Shown here piece after piece: positions 31,106 through 38,798 of a stretch of DNA of 39,279 nt (positions are counted from its first letter, which is position 1; each line of letters opens with the position of its first letter). The notes under the pieces are model-generated. The model was not told the DNA's origin. It did no database searches and worked only from the letters and a program-made list of their open reading frames with translations. Position numbers and translations under genes: made by a program. Source of the stretch: Rhizobiaceae bacterium (lineage in GTDB: Bacteria; Pseudomonadota; Alphaproteobacteria; Rhizobiales; Rhizobiaceae); NCBI GenBank assembly GCA_905339215.1, contig CAJPFN010000041.1, positions 1 to 39,279 of the forward strand. The letters run 5' to 3'.

Positions 31106-31977
31106 GCTCGGCGCTCCAGTACAAAGCGGGAGTAGATGGCGGCCAGCACGGCCATCACGGCGGCGAGTAGGTAAGCCACCGCTGCCGCATAGCCGAGATC
31201 GTACCAGCGGAACGCAGTCTGGAACACGAAGTGCGCGAGCGTTTCCGTTGCCGTGCCGGGGCCGCCATTGGTCAGCGTCACCACCTGGTCGAGTACTTTG
31301 AGCGAGAAGATCGCCTTGAGCAGCACCGCGATCGCCAGCACCGGACGAAGCTGGGGCAACATGATCTCGTAGAAGACGCGCGGCTTGCTGGCGCCATCCA
31401 CCTGCGCGGCCTCGATCGTCTCCTGCGGCAGGGCCGCCAGCGCGCCGATGAACATCAGCATGAAGTACGGCGCCCAGTGCCATACGTCCGAAGCGATCAG
31501 CGCAACCATCGCGAGGGTCGGGTCGGCGAGCAGCGCCACACCCTTCAGCCAGGGGAAGACGAACCCGACGACGGCCGAAAACGCACCGAACTCGGGGTTT
31601 AGTAGGAAGCGCCAAGAGATGCCGAGCAGAGCCGGCGACATGGCGAAGGGAATTACAAGCAGGGTGCGGACGTAGACGCGTGTCCGGTCGCCGCCGGTCA
31701 GGAGCAGCGCAAGCGCCATGGCCAGCCCCAGCGTCAGCACGACGGAAAAGCCGGTGAAGACGAGGGTGACACGCGTCGAATGCCAGAAATCGGGATCGTC
31801 GGCGAGCACGCGGGCGTAGTTCGCGGCTCCGATCATCGGCCCGAGCGTCGCCTGCTGGGCGATGTTCCAGTCATGCACGGAGTACCACAGGGCGGCCGCG
31901 AGCGGATAGAGCAGCGTCGCCGCGATCACCAGGAACGCCGGCGCCACTAGCCAATACTTGAGCAGCCTTTCGCCCAT
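31102..31977 (-). CDS. ABC importer permease, MalF type
   Basis: A 291-residue membrane permease with six helices and the EAA-loop TIEAAQVDGASKPRVFYEIM, LPQLRPV. The start at 31977 (MGERLLKYWLVAPAF) is chosen because GGGAGGTAA lies six bases upstream; the open frame extends 23 codons further without a comparable site. Partner of the MalG-type permease, with which its stop overlaps. Confidence 0.93.
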   Translation of the reverse strand: MGERLLKYWLVAPAFLVIAATLLYPLAAALWYSVHDWNIAQQATLGPMIGAANYARVLADDPDFWHSTRVTLVFTGFSVVLTLGLAMALALLLTGGDRTRVYVRTLLVIPFAMSPALLGISWRFLLNPEFGAFSAVVGFVFPWLKGVALLADPTLAMVALIASDVWHWAPYFMLMFIGALAALPQETIEAAQVDGASKPRVFYEIMLPQLRPVLAIAVLLKAIFSLKVLDQVVTLTNGGPGTATETLAHFVFQTAFRWYDLGYAAAVAYLLAAVMAVLAAIYSRFVLERRA

Positions 31978-32063
31978 GCGGTTACCTCCCTGGGACGCGC
32001 CAACGTCCGGCGACGCAGCTTGCGCCGCCGGTGCTTCTTTTAACAAGGATCTGACCGCTAGGC

Positions 32064-33395
32064 TCAGCCCTTGCGGTAGCCGGCCCTGCGAAGGATGCGG
32101 TCGATGTCCTGCGCGGCCTGATCGAGGCCGTCCTTAACCGGCTGCGAACCCGTGGCGAGTTCCGAGATCTTGTTTTCCAGAGTGGTGGCGATCTGCGGCC
32201 ATTCTTTGAGCTGGGGCAGGATGCGGGAGCCCTCCAGGCTCTTCGCCGCGACCGCGTGCAGGCCGTGGTTGACCTCGTTGACCTTGGGGTTCAAGAAGCT
32301 GGCGGTCTGCGTGACGACGATGTCGGCGGTGTTCGCGTCCGACTTGTCGATGGCGCATTCCTGCTCTAGCTCGGGTCGCGAGACCCACTTCATGAACTCC
32401 CACGCCGGGTCCTTCTGTTTGGACAGCGATGAGATCGCGAAAGGAAGCGAGAGCGCATAGGAGACCGGCTGGCCGTCGGCATATCTCGGCATCGGCGCGA
32501 AGCCGACCTGTTCCGGCTTGAGCGTGGACTTGCTGCCGGTCAGCACCGAATAGACCCACCACCACACCATCACCATGGCCGCATTGCCCTGCGCCATGGA
32601 GTTGACGGCATCGCCCTCGACGAACTGTACCGAGCCCGGCGCGGTGACCTTGTGCTTGAGAAGCAGATCAAGATAAGCCTGCGTGGCCTCGATCGCGGCC
32701 GGCTCGGTGAAGCGCGTCTGGCTGTAGTCCTCGGAAAACAGGTCGGCGCCCTTGCCCCAAAGATAGTTCATCCACAGAAACAGGTTCTGCTGGCCGTTGC
32801 CCTTGCCGTAGTACATGGCGATGCCGGGCACGCCGGTCTTGGCCTGCACCGCGCCCGCGACGGTGACCACTTCGTCCCAGGTCTTCGGCGGCTGCACGCC
32901 AGCAGCCTCGAGCAGGTCCTTGCGATAAAACAGCATCTGCGGATGGCCGCGGATCGGTAGGCCGAAGGTCTTGCCGTCCATCTGGCTGCCCTGGCGATAG
33001 GCCTGCGGATAGCGGCCCATGTCGAGCCCGTCCCGGGCGATGCGGTCATCGAGAGGCTCGAGATAGAGGCTGAGCGACGGACCCCAGCTGTCCTGGTAGC
33101 AGACGACGTCGAACGCCGAGCTGCCTGCCACGGCCTCGGTGGTGATCTTGTCGCGCATCTGGCCGTAGGGAACGTAGGTGTAGACCGCCTTGATACCGGT
33201 GGCTTCCTCGAACTGCCCTAGGCGTTTCTCCTGCGCCCGGAACTGCGAGGCCTGCGGCAGCAAGATGTTGATGGTCGCGCCCGCGAAGGGCTTGCCCGGA
33301 GCGAGTTGTGCGAACGCCTGGTCCGGCCGCAGGCCGAACGTGGCCGTCGCCGCCGCGCCGACGCCGAAATTGAGCAGTTGCCGTCTGTTGATCAT
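32064..33395 (-). CDS. Extracellular solute-binding protein, family 1 (CUT1), Tat-type signal
   Basis: A 443-residue periplasmic binding protein. The N-terminus MINRRQLLNFGVGAAATATF has a twin-arginine-like signal with cleavage near QAFA-QLAPG. Family 1 features include TKVTIxxP-like start ATINILLPQASQFRAQEKRL, YGQMRDKITTEAVAG, RKDLLEAAGVQPPKTWDEVV, QGNAAMVMVWWWVYSVL and the ending DIDRILRRAGY. The start at 33395 has GGAGGA upstream. The Trp-rich binding segment (MVWWWVYS, DSWGPS) is unusual for simple sugars and would suit a cation or an aromatic ring, though that is a guess. First gene of the long operon, directly behind the operator cluster at 33418-33472. Confidence 0.92.
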   Translation of the reverse strand: MINRRQLLNFGVGAAATATFGLRPDQAFAQLAPGKPFAGATINILLPQASQFRAQEKRLGQFEEATGIKAVYTYVPYGQMRDKITTEAVAGSSAFDVVCYQDSWGPSLSLYLEPLDDRIARDGLDMGRYPQAYRQGSQMDGKTFGLPIRGHPQMLFYRKDLLEAAGVQPPKTWDEVVTVAGAVQAKTGVPGIAMYYGKGNGQQNLFLWMNYLWGKGADLFSEDYSQTRFTEPAAIEATQAYLDLLLKHKVTAPGSVQFVEGDAVNSMAQGNAAMVMVWWWVYSVLTGSKSTLKPEQVGFAPMPRYADGQPVSYALSLPFAISSLSKQKDPAWEFMKWVSRPELEQECAIDKSDANTADIVVTQTASFLNPKVNEVNHGLHAVAAKSLEGSRILPQLKEWPQIATTLENKISELATGSQPVKDGLDQAAQDIDRILRRAGYRKG

Positions 33396-33417
33396 CAAGT
33401 GTCCTCCTCCACGAAAC

Positions 33418-33436
33418 ATGCAAAACAGTTTTGCAT
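33418..33436. promoter_or_regulatory. Perfect 19-bp palindrome before the importer operon
   Basis: ATGCAAAACAGTTTTGCAT is an exact inverted repeat around a single A. It ends inside operator site 4 and shares its TTGCAT arm. It lies 22 bases before the binding-protein start, within the expected leader. It could be a second regulator site or an mRNA hairpin. Confidence 0.5.
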
Positions 33437-33446
33437 ACGAATGCAA
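33431..33446. promoter_or_regulatory. LacI-type operator, site 4
   Basis: TTGCATACGAATGCAA has the 6-bp arms TTGCAT/ATGCAA around a central ACGA. It fits WTGCATRCGYATGCAW at all but the second R/Y position. It is 36 bases before the importer operon's first codon. Confidence 0.65.
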
Positions 33447-33456
33447 TTATCTCATT

Positions 33457-33472
33457 TTGCAATCGTATGCAA
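33457..33472. promoter_or_regulatory. LacI-type operator, site 5
   Basis: TTGCAATCGTATGCAA has the same CG centre and TGCAW/ATGCA arms. Its centre is 26 bases from that of site 4, two and a half helical turns. The pair probably overlaps the core promoter of the importer operon. Confidence 0.6.
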
Positions 33473-33623
33473 GCACGTTTTGTTGTCGAGTCGATCCGAG
33501 CCCGCGTGGCCCGAACAGAGGACAACCTTTCATCAGCGCGAGGTCGGGCACGTTCTGACTAGGGACCTTGAGGCGTCAACGCGATCCTATTCGCCCCGCC
33601 CCTTGCATGCGGTCTCACAATAA

Positions 33624-33643
33624 GATAGTAATCAGTCACTATC
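33624..33643. promoter_or_regulatory. Probable TetR autoregulatory operator
   Basis: GATAGTAATCAGTCACTATC has the inverted arms GATAGT/ACTATC separated by 8 bases, a common TetR-family operator layout. It ends 14 bases before the GTG start of the TetR gene, so binding should block its own promoter. Confidence 0.6.
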
Positions 33644-33657
33644 TTTTGGAGCAACCG

Positions 33658-34266
33658 GTGATCTCTCGTCCCGCCTATCTTTCCGCCGAAGAGCGACGTG
33701 CGGTGACGGTTGAAACCGTCATCGATCTCGCGGCCGAGCAGAACCCAACCGACATCACAACGGCCGCGATCGCCAGGCGGATGGGCGTAACGCAGGGCGC
33801 CTTGTTCAGGCACTTCGCCTCCAAAGACTCCATTCTTCAGGCCGTTATGGACTGGGTATCAGAACGTTTGCTGACGCGAATCGACAAGGCCACCTCTGCG
33901 TCAGAACACCCGCTTGCCGCGCTTGAGGCCGCCTTCACTGCGCATATCGACTTCATCTGTGAGCATCCGGGCGTGCCTCGCATGCTGTTCGGGGAACTGC
34001 AAAGAGCGGAACAGACGATGGCCAAACGCATGGCTCACACGCTGATCCAGCGTTACGGCGAGCGGCTGATGAGGCTCGTCGCGGAAGGCAAGGAGCGCGG
34101 AGAATTGCCCGACACGCTGGACGAGCGAGCGGCTGTGACGCTCTTCATCGGCACCATACAGGGCCTTGTCATGCAGTCTCTCCTCGCCGGAGACGTCCAG
34201 CAAATACGCGCCAGCGCGCCGGGCGTCTTTGCGCTCTATCGACGGGCCGTCGCGGTGGCGAAATGA
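33658..34266 (+). CDS. TetR/AcrR-family transcriptional regulator
   Basis: A 202-residue regulator with the HTH TDITTAAIARRMGVTQGALF, RHFASKDSILQAVMDWVSER, and a C-terminal helical ligand domain ending GTIQGLVMQSLLAGDVQQIR. The GTG at 33658 (VISRPAYLSAEERR) is preferred because GGAGCAACCG lies just upstream; the longer open frame to 33568 runs through the palindrome at 33624-33643. It is 112 bases before the HlyD-like gene on the same strand and probably represses the exporter operon. Known relatives control RND and ABC exporters. Confidence 0.88.
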   Translation: MISRPAYLSAEERRAVTVETVIDLAAEQNPTDITTAAIARRMGVTQGALFRHFASKDSILQAVMDWVSERLLTRIDKATSASEHPLAALEAAFTAHIDFICEHPGVPRMLFGELQRAEQTMAKRMAHTLIQRYGERLMRLVAEGKERGELPDTLDERAAVTLFIGTIQGLVMQSLLAGDVQQIRASAPGVFALYRRAVAVAK

Positions 34267-34378
34267 CCCGCTTGCGCTCCCCGGGCAATACCTCACTGCA
34301 CCGCGTCCGCGGAACTTCGCCAGCGGCTCAGGCGGCGCGTCCCGCTACGCCTCCCCATCGATGAATGGAGGCAAAACG

Positions 34379-35572
34379 GTGAAAATGCCTCTTTTGCAGC
34401 GCCGCACATTGACGCTTCTGGGCGTTGGTATCGTGACTGCCGCGCTGTTCGCCTACGTGGTGTTGCGATCCGGTCCGCTCGCGCCCGTCTCGGTAGTGAC
34501 CACAATCGTCGAAGCCCGCTCGATCTCGCCTGCGCTGTTCGGCATCGGAACGGTCGAAGCCCGCTTTTCTTACAAAATCGGCCCGATCATCGCCGGCCGT
34601 ATCGGCACGATACACGTCGACGTTGGCGACGAGGTGAAAGTCGACCAGATCCTCGCGGAAATCGACCCGGTTGACCTCGACGCCCGCATCGCCGCCCTCG
34701 ACGCGACGATCGGCCGGGCAGAGGCGTCCGTGAAAGCAGCGGAGGCGCAGGTGGAGGACGCGCTGGCGCGCAGGGGATTCGCGCAGGCGCAGGCGAAACG
34801 CTTCGAAGAACTATGGAAGACGCGCGCGGTCAGCGAAGTCGCAGTGGAAACAAGACGGCAGGACAGCCAGGTGGCCGATGCGGCTCTCACGGCCGCGCGA
34901 TCGAATCTGCTTGTCGCGCAGCAGGAACTGCAACGCAATCGCGCTGACCGGGACGGCCTCATCAAACAGCAGGAGAACCTGGTTCTCAGGGCTCCGGTCG
35001 ACGGCGTGATTTCGGCTCGGAAGGCCGAATCGGGAACGACAATGGTCGCCGGTCAGGCCGTCATCGAGATGATCGACCCGGCGAACCTCTGGATCAATGC
35101 CCGCTTCGATCAGATTGCCGCTACGGGCCTCCGGCGAGACCTGCCGGCCTCGATCGCGTTGCGTTCGCGCGCCGGCACTGCCGTGCCCGGCGAAATCGCA
35201 CGCGTCGAGGTTCTCGCCGATGCGGTGACCGAAGAGAGCCTCGCCAAGGTGAAATTCGCCACGCTTCCCCAGCCCTCGCCCCCCATCGGCGAATTGGCCG
35301 AAGTAACCGTCATGCTGCCGGGGCTTCCCGTTTCGGCGGTGATCCCAAACGCCGCCATACGGAACGTCGGCGGCGAGCTGGGCGTGTGGAAAATCGAAGG
35401 CGGAAATATCCGGTTCACGACGGTCGAACTCGGCGCCAGTGATCTGGATGGACTCGTGCAGGTTACGGCTGGCTTGGAAGTCGGCGACGAAGTCGTCGTT
35501 TACAGCGCCTCCAGGCTTGTCGACGCGAGCCGAATTCGAATTGTCGCGGATCCTGGCGAGTTGCTCAAATGA
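34379..35572 (+). CDS. HlyD-family periplasmic adaptor (DevB-like)
   Basis: A 397-residue membrane-fusion protein. A single N-terminal helix (LTLLGVGIVTAALFAYVVL) is followed by the split biotinyl-lipoyl domain (IIAGRIGTIHVDVGDEVKVD and ENLVLRAPVDGVISARKAES), a coiled coil at about residues 110-205 (RIAALDATIGRAEASVKAAE onward), and a beta-barrel end (ASDLDGLVQVTAGLEVGDEV). The start GTG 34379 follows GGAGG at proper spacing; ATG 34361 is possible too. Overlaps the permease start by 4 bases. The order adaptor-permease-ATPase equals the DevBCA exporter layout. Confidence 0.9.
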   Translation: MKMPLLQRRTLTLLGVGIVTAALFAYVVLRSGPLAPVSVVTTIVEARSISPALFGIGTVEARFSYKIGPIIAGRIGTIHVDVGDEVKVDQILAEIDPVDLDARIAALDATIGRAEASVKAAEAQVEDALARRGFAQAQAKRFEELWKTRAVSEVAVETRRQDSQVADAALTAARSNLLVAQQELQRNRADRDGLIKQQENLVLRAPVDGVISARKAESGTTMVAGQAVIEMIDPANLWINARFDQIAATGLRRDLPASIALRSRAGTAVPGEIARVEVLADAVTEESLAKVKFATLPQPSPPIGELAEVTVMLPGLPVSAVIPNAAIRNVGGELGVWKIEGGNIRFTTVELGASDLDGLVQVTAGLEVGDEVVVYSASRLVDASRIRIVADPGELLK

Positions 35573-36771
35573 TAAGCTTGGCGGGACGCGACATTCTGCA
35601 CTCGTGGGGCAAGTTTGTCTTCACCGGGGTTGGGCTTGGGCTGCTCATCGGCGTCACCTTCACAATGGCCGGCGTTTATCGAGGGATGGTCGACGACGGC
35701 AAGGTTCTGCTCGACAACAGCGGCGCCGACATGTGGGTCGTGCAGCGGAACACACTCGGGCCCTACGCGGAATCCTCAAGTATCAATGATGACATCTATC
35801 GCATGATCCTCGCGATCCCCGGGGTCGACCGGGTCGCCAATGTGACCTACCTCACGATGCAGGTTCAGAGAGGGAACGCCGACGTTCGTGCCATGGTGGT
35901 CGGTATCGCATCGGCAGATCCGTCGGCACCCGGGCGGCCGCCCTTTCTCGTCGCCGGGCGGCAGATAACGCGCAGTCACTATGAGGCGGTTGCCGATGTC
36001 GCCGCTGGTTTCGCCCTCGGCGACACGATCATCGTCCGGAGAAGCCGCTATTCCGTAGTCGGCCTGACACGTCGGACAGTGTCGTCAGGCGGCGATCCCA
36101 TGGTGTTCATTCCCTTGAAGGACGCGCAAGAAGCGCAATTCCTGAAGGACAATGACGCCATCGTCCGTCAGCGTCGGCGAACCGGGGAGAACCCCGAATT
36201 CAACCGACCCGGGGTACCTGGATTGCTTGATGCAGTGATCGCTTCGCAAAACAGCAATCCGTACGTGAATGCGGTCCTCGTTCGTATCAAACCTGGCTAC
36301 GATCATGAACGCATTGCCAATGACATCGCGAGGTGGAAGCGCCTGACAGTATATACCCGGTCCGAGATGGAGGAAATCCTCATCGGGAAACTCATCGCCA
36401 CTTCATCCAAGCAGATCAGCATGTTTCTGGTCATTCTGGCCATCGTCAGCGCCGCGATTGTGGCTTTCATCATCTACACGCTGACCATGGATAAAATACG
36501 TGAAATTGCGGTACTGAAGCTGATCGGCACGCGCAATCGCACAATTGCTTCCATGATCCTGCAACAGGCAATCGTGCTGGGACTAATCGGCTTCGTCGTC
36601 GGCAAGATAACGGCCACCTTCGCCGCCCCGCTGTTTCCGAAGTTCGTCCTGCTTGTCACCGCCGATACGGTCACCGGCCTTGTCGCCGTGATCGTCATCT
36701 GTGCTCTTGCCAGCGTCGTGGCCATCCGGATGGCGCTCAAGGTCGATCCTGCCGAAGCGATCGGGGGCTGA
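35569..36771 (+). CDS. FtsX/MacB-type ABC exporter permease (DevC-like)
   Basis: A 400-residue permease. One N-terminal helix (FVFTGVGLGLLIGVTFTMAG) is followed by a large periplasmic MacB-PCD-like domain at residues about 40-270 and three C-terminal helices (ISMFLVILAIVSAAIVAFII, ILQQAIVLGLIGFVVG, TVTGLVAVIVICALASVVAI), ending in KVDPAEAIGG, the usual FtsX-type terminus. MacB/LolCDE-type exporters move molecules from periplasm to outside by mechanotransmission. Its stop is one base before the ATPase start. The substrate is not shown by the sequence. Confidence 0.9.
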   Translation: MISLAGRDILHSWGKFVFTGVGLGLLIGVTFTMAGVYRGMVDDGKVLLDNSGADMWVVQRNTLGPYAESSSINDDIYRMILAIPGVDRVANVTYLTMQVQRGNADVRAMVVGIASADPSAPGRPPFLVAGRQITRSHYEAVADVAAGFALGDTIIVRRSRYSVVGLTRRTVSSGGDPMVFIPLKDAQEAQFLKDNDAIVRQRRRTGENPEFNRPGVPGLLDAVIASQNSNPYVNAVLVRIKPGYDHERIANDIARWKRLTVYTRSEMEEILIGKLIATSSKQISMFLVILAIVSAAIVAFIIYTLTMDKIREIAVLKLIGTRNRTIASMILQQAIVLGLIGFVVGKITATFAAPLFPKFVLLVTADTVTGLVAVIVICALASVVAIRMALKVDPAEAIGG

Positions 36772-36772
36772 G

Positions 36773-37483
36773 ATGGACGGTGGCGGAATCGTCATTGAGA
36801 AACTCCGGAAAAGGTATGGAAGCGGCGATACCGCGGTCGACGCCCTTAGAGACGTCAACATGCGTGTCGCACCCGGCGAGGTGGTCGGCCTCATCGGCCC
36901 GTCGGGGTCGGGCAAGAGCACCCTGTTGAAATCCTTGGGCGCTGTCATCGATCCGAGCGGAGGGCGGATGATCCTCGGCGACGAGGTTATCTATGACGAC
37001 GGCTGGAAAATCCCGGACATTCGTGCGTTGCGGCGGGACAAAATTGGTTTCGTATTCCAGGCGCCGTATCTTATCCCTTTTCTGGACGTGACCGACAATG
37101 TCGCATTGCTGCCAATGCTGGCCGGTGTGCCGAATAGTGAGTCACGCCAACGTGCCAACGAGCTTCTAAAGGCTCTGGACGTCGAGCATCGTGCTGCGGC
37201 GATGCCTTCGCAACTCTCCGGCGGAGAACAGCAGCGGGTCGCGATCGCGCGGGGTCTGGTCAACCGACCACCGGTCATCCTTGCGGATGAGCCCACCGCG
37301 CCGCTCGACAGCGTGCGCGCACTTACGGTAATTCGGATCCTCAATAAAATGGCAGCTAAGTATGGCACAGCGATAATCGTTGTGACCCATGACGAGAAAA
37401 TTATTCCCACATTCAAACGTATCTATAACATAAGAGATGGAGTGACGATCGAAGAAGCAGGAGATGGACGCGGATTTGACTGA
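36773..37483 (+). CDS. ABC exporter ATPase (DevA/LolD/MacB type)
   Basis: A 236-residue ATPase: Walker A GPSGSGKST, Q-loop GFVFQAPYLIPFLDV, signature QLSGGEQQRVAIARGL, Walker B PVILADEPTAPLDS and H-loop VTHDEKI. The Pro in TAPLDS, where TAALDS is usual, is a small departure just before the D-loop. The size and LSGGEQ signature place it with the LolD/MacB/DevA group that pairs with FtsX-type permeases. It is the last gene of the exporter operon; behind it the DNA becomes clearly richer in A/T. Confidence 0.92.
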   Translation: MDGGGIVIEKLRKRYGSGDTAVDALRDVNMRVAPGEVVGLIGPSGSGKSTLLKSLGAVIDPSGGRMILGDEVIYDDGWKIPDIRALRRDKIGFVFQAPYLIPFLDVTDNVALLPMLAGVPNSESRQRANELLKALDVEHRAAAMPSQLSGGEQQRVAIARGLVNRPPVILADEPTAPLDSVRALTVIRILNKMAAKYGTAIIVVTHDEKIIPTFKRIYNIRDGVTIEEAGDGRGFD

Positions 37484-37623
37484 AGAGAAGGCGGATCAAG
37501 TCAGGAATTGGTGATTTTCATATCTAAATGTACTCGTATTTATACAACAAACAAATGCGGAATTTGTGTCATTCGTCCTTGCTACTTACCCGACGCCGCC
37601 ACCGGTCCGGAGTGAGTATTCTC

Positions 37624-38688
37624 ATGCGGACTTCTTCAGCTAGCGCGCTGAGATGCATGATCTGGACTGTCGCGATCGCCAGCCTGACGGCATGCGCTGG
37701 ACGACCAGACGCGGATTCGCTGTCCACCGCGCAAGGGATATCAGAAGCACATCGCGAAGTTGCGATTATCACCGTAACGGACCGCCAACCAGACGACGCT
37801 GGCGTCGGATACACTGCCAAGAGGTCAACGCGACTGCATTTCGAACGATTTACGCTCGCAGTGCCTGTGACGCGTCAATTGTCTGTCACTGTGCCACATA
37901 CTCGAGCGAGTTCCAGAGAAACATACCCGGTCACGAAACGCGAGATCATAACTTCAATCAATCGCAGCAAATACGAAGAATTCTTGATTTATGTACACGG
38001 ATATAACGACAGTTTTCAGGAGTCATTATTCCGATTTACGGGTATTGTCGCGGACGGGTATATCAGGGAGGTGCCGATCCTCTTCAGCTGGCCGTCCGAA
38101 GGGTCGGTTGCCGGGTACATTGCCGACAGGGATGCCGCGACATACGCGCGGGATGATCTTGTTGGATTGCTAGCCCATCTCAGAGCACGATACCCAGACG
38201 TGAACATCACACTGTTTGGGCACAGCATGGGGGCTTGGTTGGTCGTCGAGGCGCTCCGACAACTCAAGCTTTCGCATCGCGACGATGTGCTGCACAGAAT
38301 AGGCCAGGTCGTCCTGGCTTCCCCGGATATTGAGATCGACCTTTTCCGGCGTCAGGTCGAGGCCATTGGCCAACTGGCACGTCCGATCCTCGTACTCAAT
38401 TCCACCGACGATCGGGCCCTTGCCGTCTCACGCCTTATCGGCGGCTCCCGCATGCGAATGGGCTCGGTCGGTGAGGATAGCCCCGTCGCGCGACAGATGA
38501 TCGAAAAAAAAGCAATTCAAATTGTTGACCTTACAATGTTGCCCGCTCCGGATAGCATGAAACACAATCGCTTCATTAGGTTGGCAGAAATATTGTCGAA
38601 GTCGGAGGATAAGAGCGGTGCGCTTGCGCGGAATGGTATGGTCGATTTAATACAGTATTTTGATCGTGTTGATATTGCCATTGATTAG
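37624..38688 (+). CDS. Lipoprotein alpha/beta-hydrolase, DUF900 type
   Basis: A 354-residue protein starting MRTSSASALRCMIW with a lipoprotein signal and lipobox LTAC-AG. The alpha/beta-hydrolase part shows FLIYVHGYNDSFQESLFRFT (oxyanion loop), ILFSWPSEGS, and the nucleophile elbow GHSMGAW (ITLFGHSMGAWLVVEALRQL), a combination found in DUF900 proteins. The catalytic Asp is likely in LVLNSTDDRAL. The start at 37624 has GGAGTGAG upstream; the track's earlier start at 37528 lies in AT-rich leader. Base composition is lower in GC than the neighbours, a hint of separate origin. No link to the exporter operon beyond position. Confidence 0.82.
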   Translation: MRTSSASALRCMIWTVAIASLTACAGRPDADSLSTAQGISEAHREVAIITVTDRQPDDAGVGYTAKRSTRLHFERFTLAVPVTRQLSVTVPHTRASSRETYPVTKREIITSINRSKYEEFLIYVHGYNDSFQESLFRFTGIVADGYIREVPILFSWPSEGSVAGYIADRDAATYARDDLVGLLAHLRARYPDVNITLFGHSMGAWLVVEALRQLKLSHRDDVLHRIGQVVLASPDIEIDLFRRQVEAIGQLARPILVLNSTDDRALAVSRLIGGSRMRMGSVGEDSPVARQMIEKKAIQIVDLTMLPAPDSMKHNRFIRLAEILSKSEDKSGALARNGMVDLIQYFDRVDIAID

Positions 38689-38798
38689 GTTAGCATAAGG
38701 TACATAAAGAATTCCTATTTAATATTAACACTGAAAGCCCTTATGAGGACTGTACAGAGAGGGTAATCGGCTGACAGTTCCGCTGTGAGCGGGTGGTG

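Noticed and set aside
30278-31615. A 445-codon frame as the permease gene
   Set aside because: The first 170 codons are a shadow of the MalF-type permease; the six-helix MalG-type protein begins at 31105.
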